From NCBI GenBank assembly GCA_945871045.1, contig CAMBUC010000066.1, positions 1-9,205 of the forward strand: DNA of 9,205 bases, written 5' to 3'. This document shows, piece after piece, positions 1 to 5,845 of the stretch. The position numbers and the translations under genes were made by a program. The stretch is from an uncultured bacterium. Its GTDB lineage: Bacteria > Bacillota > Clostridia > Lachnospirales > Lachnospiraceae. Numbering within the stretch: the stretch's first letter is position 1; every line of letters starts with the position of its first letter. The notes beneath the pieces are model-generated. The model worked only from the letters and a program-made list of their open reading frames with translations. It was not told where the DNA came from and ran no database searches.

Positions 1-2440
1 TGACGGAATCGGCGGAGCAACCGGTTCTTCCAAGGCACATAACACCGAATCTACCGCAGTTTGCGGCGCTGAGGTTCAGAAGGGTAATGCACCGACTGAG
101 CGTAAGCTGCAGCGTATGTTCCGCAGACCCGAAGTATCACACATGATCAAAAAGTGTAACGATTTCGGTGCCGGCGGTGTATCCGTTGCCATCGGAGAAC
201 TGGCACCGGGACTTCGCGTAAATCTGGATCTTGTACCGAAGAAATATGCAGGTCTGGACGGAACCGAACTTGCCATCTCTGAGTCTCAGGAGCGCATGGC
301 AGTTGTTGTTGCACCTGCTGATGTAGAGCAGTTTTTAGTGTATGCAGCAGAAGAGAACTTAGAGGCGATCGAGGTAGCCACCGTTACGGAAGATCCCCGT
401 CTTGTATTGGAGTGGAGAGGCAAGGAGATCGTGAATATCTCCCGTGCATTCCTCGATACAAACGGTGCGCATCAGGAGACCACGGTAGCAGTTGATATCC
501 CTGAGGAGTCCGAGAACTTCTTTAAGAAATACGAACTTCCGAAGGTGGCAGAAGCATTAGAGCAGGGCGATGTAAAGACTGCATGGACAGAGACATTAAA
601 AGACTTGAATGTCTGCTCACAGAAGGGTCTGGTGGAGCGTTTCGACGGTTCCATCGGTGCCGGAAGCGTTTATATGCCTTACGGCGGACGTTATCAGTTG
701 ACCGAGACACAGTCTATGGTTGCAAAACTTCCCGTCTTAGAGGGCAAGTGTGACACCGTGACGATGATGTCTTATGGATTTGATCCCTATTTGTCAAGTT
801 GGAGCCCTTACCACGGCGCTGCTTATGCAGTTGTAGAATCTTTGTCACGTATCGTGGCAGCCGGTGGAGATTATTCGAAGGTGCGTTTCACCTTCCAGGA
901 GTACTTCCGCCGCATGAGCGAGGATCCTTCCCGCTGGAGCCAGCCTTTTGCTGCACTGCTTGGTGCATATCAGGCACAGATCTCCTTCGGGCTTCCTTCC
1001 ATCGGAGGAAAGGATTCCATGTCCGGAACCTTTAATGAAATCGATGTTCCGCCCACACTGGTTTCTTTCGCAGTAGATGTTGCCACCAAGCAGGACGTTG
1101 TAACTCCTGAGTTAAAAGCAGCAGGCAACAAACTGATGCTCTTTACAATGGCAAAAGATGCATACGACCTGCCCGATTATGAGCAGGCAATGAAATTATA
1201 CGATACCATCCATGCGCTGGCAGGAAAGAAAGCCATCGGTTCCGCTTATGCCTTAGACGGCAAGGGAATCGCGGCAGCAGTCAGCAAGATGGGATTCGGT
1301 AATAAACTGGGTGTCACGATCGACAGCAGTGTTTCCAAAGAGACACTGTTTGCACCGGCATTCGGTAGTCTCGTTGCAGAAGTTCCGGTAGCATCCGTAG
1401 ATGCAGTGAAGGAAGCATTCGCAGCAGCAGGACTGGAAGACTATATGGCAGTCATCGGACGTGTCAACGACACCAGATCATTTGTATATGATGAGATGGC
1501 TTTACCGATGGATGAGGCCATCGCTGTATGGACAGGAACACTGGAAAAAGTATTCCCCACTGTTGCAGTAGATGATAAGTCTGAGGTAAAGACCGGACTG
1601 TACGAGGCAAAAGAGATCTACGTTTGCAAAAATAAAGTGGCAAAGCCCACGGTATTTATCCCGGTATTCCCCGGAACAAACTGCGAGTACGACAGTGCAA
1701 AGGCATTTGAGCGCGCAGGTGCAAATGTGGTTACAAAGGTATTCAAGAATCTGGATGCAGCAGGTATCCGCGATTCGGTAGAGGAGTTTGCAAAGACCAT
1801 CGCACAGGCACAGATCATTATGTTCCCCGGTGGATTCTCCGCAGGTGATGAGCCGGAAGGAAGTGCAAAGTTCTTTGCAAATGCATTCCGCAGCGAAAAG
1901 ATCAGTGAGGAAGTCATGAAACTGTTAAATGAGCGCGATGGACTGGCACTTGGTATCTGTAACGGATTCCAGGCACTCATCAAGTTAGGTCTCGTACCTT
2001 ACGGAAAGATCACCGAGCAGCAGGCTGATTCACCGACCTTGACTTACAACACCATCGGACGACATATCAGCAAGATGGTATACACCAAGGTTGTATCCAA
2101 TAAATCGCCCTGGATGGCAGGTGCGACTTTGGGTGGTGTTTATACAAATCCTGCTTCCCACGGTGAGGGACGTTTCGTCGCTCCGAAGGAGTGGCTGGAT
2201 AAACTGTTCGAGAACGGACAGGTAGTGACCCAGTATGTCAACGAGTCCGGCAATCCTACCATGGATGAAGAGTGGAACGTCAACGGCTCTTACATGGCGA
2301 TCGAAGGTATCACAAGCCCTGACGGACGTGTTCTTGGAAAGATGGCTCACTCTGAGCGCCGCGGTGATGCAGTGGCAGTCAACATCTACGGCGAGCAGGA
2401 TCTGAAGATCTTCGAGAGTGGTGTGGCGTACTTTAAATAA
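1..2440 (+). CDS. purL: Phosphoribosylformylglycinamidine synthase, single-chain PurL (3' part)
   Basis: FGAM synthase converts formylglycinamide ribonucleotide, ATP and glutamine to FGAM in cytosolic purine synthesis. The gene enters the window already open (codons in phase from base 2), so 812 residues of a protein usually near 1,250 are visible. The fragment opens with a GGATGSSKAHNTES motif of the synthetase half and continues through the second AIR-synthase-like domain (GLPSIGGKDSM, near residues 334-344). It ends in a fused class I glutamine amidotransferase domain. There the nucleophile is Cys653 of the fragment in GICNGFQ (codon 1958-1960), and the His783/Glu785 pair lies in MAHSER (codons 2348-2356). 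All three catalytic residues are present, so the glutaminase looks intact. It is the fused Firmicutes/Clostridia form, not the separate PurS-PurL-PurQ form. A mobile element begins ten bases after the stop codon. Confidence 0.97.
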   Translation, partial: DGIGGATGSSKAHNTESTAVCGAEVQKGNAPTERKLQRMFRRPEVSHMIKKCNDFGAGGVSVAIGELAPGLRVNLDLVPKKYAGLDGTELAISESQERMAVVVAPADVEQFLVYAAEENLEAIEVATVTEDPRLVLEWRGKEIVNISRAFLDTNGAHQETTVAVDIPEESENFFKKYELPKVAEALEQGDVKTAWTETLKDLNVCSQKGLVERFDGSIGAGSVYMPYGGRYQLTETQSMVAKLPVLEGKCDTVTMMSYGFDPYLSSWSPYHGAAYAVVESLSRIVAAGGDYSKVRFTFQEYFRRMSEDPSRWSQPFAALLGAYQAQISFGLPSIGGKDSMSGTFNEIDVPPTLVSFAVDVATKQDVVTPELKAAGNKLMLFTMAKDAYDLPDYEQAMKLYDTIHALAGKKAIGSAYALDGKGIAAAVSKMGFGNKLGVTIDSSVSKETLFAPAFGSLVAEVPVASVDAVKEAFAAAGLEDYMAVIGRVNDTRSFVYDEMALPMDEAIAVWTGTLEKVFPTVAVDDKSEVKTGLYEAKEIYVCKNKVAKPTVFIPVFPGTNCEYDSAKAFERAGANVVTKVFKNLDAAGIRDSVEEFAKTIAQAQIIMFPGGFSAGDEPEGSAKFFANAFRSEKISEEVMKLLNERDGLALGICNGFQALIKLGLVPYGKITEQQADSPTLTYNTIGRHISKMVYTKVVSNKSPWMAGATLGGVYTNPASHGEGRFVAPKEWLDKLFENGQVVTQYVNESGNPTMDEEWNVNGSYMAIEGITSPDGRVLGKMAHSERRGDAVAVNIYGEQDLKIFESGVAYFK

Positions 2441-2441
2441 A

Positions 2442-2449
2442 AAATAGAC
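2442..2449. repeat. Left 8-bp target-site duplication of the MITE
   Basis: AAATAGAC directly abuts the left terminal repeat of the 2450-2635 element. The identical octamer follows the right end at 2636-2643. The pair is what an 8-bp staggered insertion leaves behind. Confidence 0.85.
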
Positions 2450-2635
2450 GTAACTGTTCAGTACCTTCACAGTCACGATGAAAAAATCCATGAAAATCGT
2501 CTTCGACGATGGGATTTTTTCACTCCTGAATCATGTTTTCACGGTGCTAGACATCCAGTGGATGTCTGCTTAGCACCGACCGAAGTGAAACGTAGAGTCT
2601 ACGCGGTTCCGCTCCGATCTGTTCTGAACAGTTAC
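2450..2635. mobile_element. MITE-like non-autonomous element, 186 bp, possibly IS66-derived
   Basis: The ends are a perfect 12-bp inverted repeat, GTAACTGTTCAG at 2450-2461 and CTGAACAGTTAC at 2624-2635, flanked on both sides by AAATAGAC. The interior has no plausible gene and is packed with hairpins. One is an 11-bp stem at 2479-2489/2512-2522 with ATCGTC-TTC-GACGAT nested at 2496-2510. A second, two-tiered stem is CGGTGCTA/TAGCACCG at 2542-2549/2571-2578, enclosing ACATCCA/TGGATGT. A third, around 2585-2613, has CGTAGA/TCTACG at its tip. The whole could fold as a multi-branched RNA closed by the terminal repeat. Ends starting GTAA with 8-bp duplications are known features of the IS66 family, so an IS66-type transposase may have moved it. 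That parentage is inference. It lies just behind purL and does not disrupt a gene. Confidence 0.85.
2479..2522 (+). terminator. Terminator-like hairpin inside the MITE
   Basis: TGAAAAAATCC (2479-2489) is perfectly complementary to GGATTTTTTCA (2512-2522). Inside, ATCGTC (2496-2501) pairs with GACGAT (2505-2510) around a TTC loop. A run of six T follows the inner stem, so read from purL this could end transcription. The T run can also pair with the upstream A run, which makes termination strength uncertain. It may now serve as the first purL terminator. Confidence 0.5.
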
Positions 2636-2643
2636 AAATAGAC
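2636..2643. repeat. Right 8-bp target-site duplication of the MITE
   Basis: AAATAGAC directly follows the right terminal repeat and is identical to 2442-2449. No mismatch has built up between the two copies, which suggests a fairly recent insertion. Confidence 0.85.
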
Positions 2644-2696
2644 AATCATTGTTTTGATACACCTTCAATCATTTTGGAGGGGCAAGCAGGGGAATC

Positions 2697-2742
2697 ATAG
2701 AGTCGGTGGAATAATAATCAATCCATCGGCTCTATCTTTTAT
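2697..2742 (+). terminator. Probable native purL terminator, displaced by the MITE
   Basis: A 14-bp stem pairs ATAGAGTCGGTGGA (2697-2710) with TCCATCGGCTCTAT (2722-2735), including two G-U pairs, around an 11-base AT-rich loop. CTTTTATT follows. The T-rich side lies on the plus strand, so it ends rightward transcription from purL. Without the MITE and one target copy it would sit about 60 bases after the purL stop. The stretch 2644-2696 before it holds only a short CAATCATT direct repeat (2643-2650, 2666-2673) and no gene. On the minus strand no T run follows, so it is a poor terminator for the gene ending at 2763. Confidence 0.65.
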
Positions 2743-2762
2743 TCGAAAAGAGTCTGTTTCTA

Positions 2763-3053
2763 TCACTGATCACATAGATTGTTACCTGTGCGATCTGGTA
2801 TGGTCCAGACGCATTCGTTCAGATAATAGGTAATGATGATAATTTTAAGGGAATCCCCCACAATCAGTTTACATTGAAACTCAATCTGATTTGAGAAACT
2901 GCGGCGAACCCAATAGGAATGCACTTTATACCGTTCTCCGTCAATGCCAACGTATAACGGCTTGATTTGTCCCTCGTCATTAAAGGACGCAATGACCGGT
3001 ACCGTTTGCATTCGCAGGTAATCATGTGAATTTTGAGAGAGAATTTGGCTCAT
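2763..3053 (-). CDS. Unrecognised 96-aa protein, divergent from the Y-family polymerase
   Basis: I do not recognise this family. The protein has 96 residues and no signal peptide. The core from about residue 17 (PVIASFNDEGQIKPLYVGID) to TIPDR reads as alternating hydrophobic strands, a small beta-rich soluble domain. The one strongly hydrophobic run (KIIIITYY, near 69-76) is too short for a membrane helix. The start at 3053 is chosen because CTCC at 3064-3067 reads GGAG on the minus strand ten bases upstream. The alternative Met15 has no such site. A TTGAAT/TAATAT promoter with 17-bp spacing (3128-3156) points at it, and the LexA-type box lies inside that spacer. DNA-damage control together with the polymerase is therefore likely. 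A role in lesion tolerance is inference from context only. Confidence 0.75.
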   Translation of the reverse strand: MSQILSQNSHDYLRMQTVPVIASFNDEGQIKPLYVGIDGERYKVHSYWVRRSFSNQIEFQCKLIVGDSLKIIIITYYLNECVWTIPDRTGNNLCDQ

Positions 3054-3100
3054 AATGCATATACTCCATGTAACGGGTGGTTTTTTCTTTCTGCTTTCAG

Positions 3101-3129
3101 TTGAAATAACGTAGTTCCTTTGCTATAAT
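3101..3129 (+). promoter_or_regulatory. Sigma-A promoter of the Y-family polymerase operon
   Basis: TTGAAA at 3101-3106 and a perfect TATAAT at 3124-3129 are separated by exactly 17 bases. Transcription should start near 3136, at the left edge of the LexA-type box, so a bound repressor would block initiation. Its -10 overlaps that of the divergent promoter by two bases. Confidence 0.85.
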
Positions 3130-3156
3130 ATTAACACGAACATCAGTTCGATTCAA
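3128..3156 (-). promoter_or_regulatory. Divergent promoter for the 96-aa gene
   Basis: On the minus strand TTGAAT (3156-3151) and TAATAT (3133-3128) are spaced by exactly 17 bases. The LexA-type box 3137-3150 fills most of that spacer. Transcription would start near 3121, giving a leader of roughly 68 bases before the ATG at 3053. Confidence 0.6.
3137..3150. promoter_or_regulatory. LexA (SOS) operator
   Basis: CGAACATCAGTTCG has the two CGAAC/GTTCG half-sites of the Gram-positive LexA box with the usual 4-base centre. Against the Bacillus consensus CGAACRNRYGTTYC the central bases and the last base deviate, but the half-sites are perfectly symmetric. It lies just after the rightward -10 and inside the leftward spacer, so one operator could silence both genes. 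A Y-family polymerase downstream is a classic SOS target. Confidence 0.85.
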
Positions 3157-3183
3157 CCACAAGATATAGGGTGATTACTGGAA

Positions 3184-3234
3184 ATGAAACCACAGGACCA
3201 TAGAATCGGAAAGGGGCATAAATGGGATGGATAG
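3184..3234 (+). CDS. Possible 16-residue leader peptide ahead of the polymerase
   Basis: An ATG at 3184 opens a 16-codon frame, MKPQDHRIGKGHKWDG, whose TAG (3232-3234) lies just inside the polymerase gene. AGGGTGA at 3168-3174 is a fair ribosome site ten bases before it. Ribosomes ending here would be placed over the polymerase start at 3227, which could couple or dampen its translation. It could equally be chance, because AAAGGGG at 3210-3216 alone can serve the polymerase. Confidence 0.3.
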   Translation: MKPQDHRIGKGHKWDG

Positions 3235-4747
3235 AACTTATATAGCAATTGACCTCAAATCATTTTATGCCTCTGTGGAGTGCATGGAGAGAGGACTGGA
3301 CCCATTAACTACGAATTTAGTTGTCGCGGATGCCAGCAGAACAGATAAAACGATATGTCTTGCTGTCTCGCCTTCATTGAAAAGTTATGGTATTCCGGGT
3401 CGCCCGCGATTATTTGAAGTTGTTCAAAAAATAAAAGAAGTAAATATAGAGCGGGAGAGTAAAGCGCCAGGCAAAAAATTTACAGGTTCATCCTTTCATG
3501 CGGTGGAACTTGCAAAATCTCCGGAACTGGAAGTGGCATATATCGCGGCTGTACCCAGAATGGCTTATTATATCAATTACAGCACGAAGATCTTCGATAT
3601 TTACCTGAGATACATTGCACCGGAAGATATGCATGTCTACTCGATTGATGAAGTATTCATTGATGCCACCGCTTATCTGAACACCTATCAGATGACAGCT
3701 CGCGAACTGGCACTGAAAATGATCCGCGATGTTCTCCATGAGACCGGAGTGACAGCAACAGCAGGAATCGGAAGTAATATGTATCTTTGTAAAGTGGCAA
3801 TGGATATTGTGGCAAAAAAGATGCCCGCAGATAATGACGGCGTGCGAATCGCAGAACTGGATGAAATGTCATATCGAAGACTTCTTTGGAATCATGTTCC
3901 CCTCACTGATTTTTGGCGGGTTGGTAAGGGATACGAAAGAAAGTTGACGAAAAATGGGCTCTACACGATGGGTGATATCGCCCGGTGTTCCCTTGGCAAG
4001 CCGGATGATTTTTATAATGAAGCATTTTTATATAAACTGTTTGGTATCAATGCGGAACTGCTGATTGACCACGCCTGGGGGTGGGAGCCGACGACGATCG
4101 CAGAGATCAAGTCGTATCGTCCCCAAAAGAACAGCCTTGGTTCCGGTCAGGTACTCCAATCTCCTTATCCTTCAGATAAGGCTCAACTGATTGTAAAAGA
4201 GATGACCGATTTGTTGGTGCTTGACCTGGTAGATAAAAAGTTGGTTACCGACCAGATGGTGCTTACCATCGGCTATGATATTGAAAATCTGACTGACCCT
4301 GTGATCAGAAAGAAGTATCACGGCGAGGTTACTACCGACTACTATGGCAGACAGGTTCCCAGGCATGCGCATGGAACGATCAACCTACCATGTCTGACTT
4401 CTTCCACCAAAATTATCATGGATGCGGTGGAAGAATTGTTTGATCGGATTATCAACCGTGATTTGCTGGTGCGAAGGGTAAATATTGTGGCAGCCAGGGT
4501 CATGCCCGAGAGTGAGGTATCGGAGATACCCGCTTTTGAACAGATGGATTTATTTACTGATTATGAGGCTCTGGAAAAGGAACATCTGCAAGAAGAACAA
4601 GAGCGGGAGAAGGAAAGGCGTATCCAACATGCCGTATTGGACATCCAAAAGAAATTCGGTAAAAATGCGATTCTGAAAGGAATGAATTTTGAAGAGGGTG
4701 CAATGACCAAAGAGCGGAACGGACAGATTGGAGGGCATAAAGCATAA
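3227..4747 (+). CDS. Y-family translesion DNA polymerase, UmuC/UvrX type
   Basis: This error-prone polymerase copies past damaged bases during the SOS response. It has 506 residues. Palm and catalytic motifs are intact: Asp9 in AIDLKSFYASVE, with Tyr14 at the steric-gate position (Asp+5), and Asp141-Glu142 in YSIDEVF. The finger motif AVSPSLKSYGIPGRPRLFE is typical of Gram-positive UvrX/YqjW-like members. So is the extra stretch of about 30 residues (KKFTGSSFHAVELAKSPELE region) between fingers and second palm motif. Thumb and little-finger domains follow. QMDLF at 439-443 matches the beta-clamp binding motif. The C-terminal tail from about 450 is charged and probably flexible. AAAGGGG about ten bases upstream supports the ATG at 3227, and an in-frame TGA at 3185 rules out a longer start. 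It is transcribed from the 3101-3129 promoter under the LexA box and shares one base (TAATG) with the next gene. Confidence 0.95.
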   Translation: MDRTYIAIDLKSFYASVECMERGLDPLTTNLVVADASRTDKTICLAVSPSLKSYGIPGRPRLFEVVQKIKEVNIERESKAPGKKFTGSSFHAVELAKSPELEVAYIAAVPRMAYYINYSTKIFDIYLRYIAPEDMHVYSIDEVFIDATAYLNTYQMTARELALKMIRDVLHETGVTATAGIGSNMYLCKVAMDIVAKKMPADNDGVRIAELDEMSYRRLLWNHVPLTDFWRVGKGYERKLTKNGLYTMGDIARCSLGKPDDFYNEAFLYKLFGINAELLIDHAWGWEPTTIAEIKSYRPQKNSLGSGQVLQSPYPSDKAQLIVKEMTDLLVLDLVDKKLVTDQMVLTIGYDIENLTDPVIRKKYHGEVTTDYYGRQVPRHAHGTINLPCLTSSTKIIMDAVEELFDRIINRDLLVRRVNIVAARVMPESEVSEIPAFEQMDLFTDYEALEKEHLQEEQEREKERRIQHAVLDIQKKFGKNAILKGMNFEEGAMTKERNGQIGGHKA

Positions 4748-5190
4748 TGGGAAATTATTATAAGGATGAACACCGGTATGATGATATTATCAATCTGCCG
4801 CATCATCAGTCCACGGAACGGGCGCATATGTCCCTGCATGACAGGGCGGCTCAGTTTGCTCCTTTTGCTGCGCTTACCGGGCATGAGGAGGCGATTGAGG
4901 AAACGGCCCGTGTCACAGAGGAAAAGATTACACTCGATGAAAGTACTATTTCAAAGATCAATGAGATACTTTTTGATATCGCTCAGCATTTACCCGAAAA
5001 AAAGCCTGTTTCTATCACTTATTTCGTTCCGGACAAGCAAAAATCGGGTGGTGCATATCTGACGGATGTCGGTACGATCAAGAAAATAGACGAATTTGAA
5101 AAGACGGTATGTATGGATAGCGGCATGATCATTCCGATGGGAGAAATCCGCAATATAGAATTTGTAAAAACAGTCGATATTACTGACTAG
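4747..5190 (+). CDS. YolD-like protein, partner of the Y-family polymerase
   Basis: The protein has 147 residues. Its N-terminal half carries the YolD-family signature, here MSLHDRAAQFAPFAAL (about 28-43), followed by a helical stretch to about residue 80. The C-terminal half (VSITYFVPDKQKSGGAY, then a beta-rich end) looks like a small added domain. YolD-like genes commonly accompany UvrX/YqjW polymerases in Firmicutes and have been proposed as a Gram-positive counterpart of UmuD, but their biochemistry is not settled. The ATG overlaps the polymerase TAA by one base (TAATG), with GGAGGG at 4730-4735 eleven bases upstream, so the two are translationally coupled and share SOS control. It converges on the XRE gene. 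The 51-base gap after it shows no clear terminator. Confidence 0.85.
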   Translation: MGNYYKDEHRYDDIINLPHHQSTERAHMSLHDRAAQFAPFAALTGHEEAIEETARVTEEKITLDESTISKINEILFDIAQHLPEKKPVSITYFVPDKQKSGGAYLTDVGTIKKIDEFEKTVCMDSGMIIPMGEIRNIEFVKTVDITD

Positions 5191-5241
5191 ATATCTATAG
5201 TCAAGAGAAACTACATGATATATTTTTACGTGCTGCAATTT

Positions 5242-5484
5242 CTATAGGGGTTTAAAAAATTCTTCATAATCGACAGCAAAGATTTTTCGTAATGCGATAA
5301 TCATGTCAACGGTCGGATTATTTCTGCCGTGTTCCACTTTGCTGAAAATACCTGTAGTCACATTTACATCTTCTAATTGCAGTTTGGCAATAACATCCGT
5401 GGCTTTCATATTTCGTTCCAGCCGCAGGCGGCGGATATTGCTGCCGATAATGGGATTCGTGCGTTGGTTGATTCGCTCTTGCAT
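5242..5484 (-). CDS. Small XRE-family helix-turn-helix regulator
   Basis: This 80-residue protein is almost entirely one lambda-repressor/XRE DNA-binding domain. Residues 13-24 (IGSNIRRLRLER) form the first helix. The segment 27-55 has the Cro/CI pattern, ending in FSKVEHGRNNPTVD (about 47-60), where recognition-helix and loop residues are well kept. IIALRKIFAVDYEEFF closes the domain. There is no sensor or peptidase domain, so it should act as a simple repressor, perhaps dimerising through its last helix. AGAGG on the minus strand (CCTCT at 5492-5496) sits eight bases before the ATG. It points toward the SOS cassette and away from the folate operon. The TGTCCAA repeats upstream are candidate sites for autoregulation. 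Its targets are unknown, and a link to the polymerase is inferred only from proximity. Confidence 0.88.
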   Translation of the reverse strand: MQERINQRTNPIIGSNIRRLRLERNMKATDVIAKLQLEDVNVTTGIFSKVEHGRNNPTVDMIIALRKIFAVDYEEFFKPL

Positions 5485-5511
5485 GTGGACACCTCTTTTT
5501 TTGTTAAGTAT

Positions 5512-5540
5512 TGTCCAAAATAGAAGAAAATAGTGTCCAA
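5512..5540. repeat. TGTCCAA direct repeat, possible XRE operator
   Basis: TGTCCAA occurs at 5512-5518 and 5534-5540, 22 bases apart or about two helical turns. A third, inverted TGGACA lies at 5486-5491 in the ribosome-site region of the XRE gene. The sites fill the 73-base gap between the XRE start and a small rightward ORF. No well-spaced sigma-A promoter for the XRE gene is visible here. Operator function is inference. Confidence 0.4.
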
Positions 5541-5557
5541 TATGGAAGTACCCAGCA

Positions 5558-5668
5558 ATGGAATTGTTTGAGGTTTATTCCATATATACAGAAAGGCATG
5601 ATTTGATAGATGCAATTCCTGACATACGGGAGCAGATTGAAACAGGAAATTTTGCACTTTTCGATTGA
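5558..5668 (+). CDS. Doubtful 36-codon ORF divergent from the XRE gene
   Basis: ATG at 5558 opens a 36-residue frame ending in TGA at 5666-5668. It begins MELFEVYSIYTERHDL and ends GNFALFD. GGAAG at 5544-5548 is a fair ribosome site nine bases upstream. The composition (acidic, amphipathic) is protein-like, and no RNA structure explains this stretch, but no clear promoter precedes it. I recognise no family. Its stop codon overlaps the -35 hexamer of the folate promoter. It may be a real microprotein, a gene remnant, or chance. Confidence 0.3.
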   Translation: MELFEVYSIYTERHDLIDAIPDIREQIETGNFALFD

Positions 5669-5693
5669 CATACCTTCCGAGAAAGTATATAGT
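5665..5693 (+). promoter_or_regulatory. Sigma-A promoter of the folate operon
   Basis: A perfect TTGACA at 5665-5670 and TATAGT at 5688-5693 are separated by exactly 17 bases. The predicted start near 5700 lies about 20 bases before the THF aptamer, giving a leader of about 280 bases to folC. The strong promoter fits regulation by transcript elongation rather than by an activator. Confidence 0.85.
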
Positions 5694-5719
5694 AAAACCG
5701 CATAAAGAAAATCAAACGA

Positions 5720-5833
5720 ACAGAGTAGAAGTCACGCGTAAAGTGCCAATGGACGGGAAGTTGCTGTTGGACGAAGAGTTGACGTCATAGATCCTATGAC
5801 AAAAGATTCGCGGTGTGCCTTCGCATCCGCTGT
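5720..5833 (+). promoter_or_regulatory. Tetrahydrofolate riboswitch aptamer (THF-I class)
   Basis: The conserved blocks of the THF-I (folT-type) aptamer appear in order and at usual spacing: GAGTAGA (5723-5729), CGCGTAAAGTG (5735-5745), GGACGGGAAGTTG (5751-5763), GGACGAA (5769-5775), CGCGGTG (5810-5816) and CGCATCCGCT (5822-5831). The outer helix pairs ACAG (5720-5723) with CTGT (5830-5833). The inner helix pairs AGTC near 5730-5733 with GATT near 5805-5808. The perfect palindrome GTCATAG-ATC-CTATGAC (5784-5800) is then a variable side arm of the aptamer. This class senses reduced folates and controls folate transport or synthesis genes, and here it precedes folC-folE-HD-folP. A terminator follows directly, so control is by premature termination. 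I assign it by motif recognition; no covariance-model score was available. Confidence 0.93.
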
Positions 5834-5845
5834 CAGAAAATATTT

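Noticed and set aside
2030..2491. 153-codon minus-strand frame opposite the end of purL
   Set aside because: It lies over conserved amidotransferase codons and runs into the MITE; no ribosome site or known motif.
2624..2635. GAACAGTT in the MITE end as a second LexA site
   Set aside because: The half-site spacing is wrong and the 12 bases are fully explained as the terminal inverted repeat.
5191..5241. Terminator between the convergent YolD-like and XRE genes
   Set aside because: The AT-rich gap shows only 4-bp pairings; no stem plus T run could be supported in either direction.
5665..5790. Open frame with protein-like composition from a TTG at 5665 to TAG at 5788
   Set aside because: It covers the promoter and the THF aptamer; the conserved RNA blocks explain the sequence and no ribosome site precedes it.
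5784..5800. Perfect palindrome GTCATAG-ATC-CTATGAC as a protein operator
   Set aside because: It sits where THF aptamers carry a variable hairpin arm, so RNA structure is the simpler explanation.
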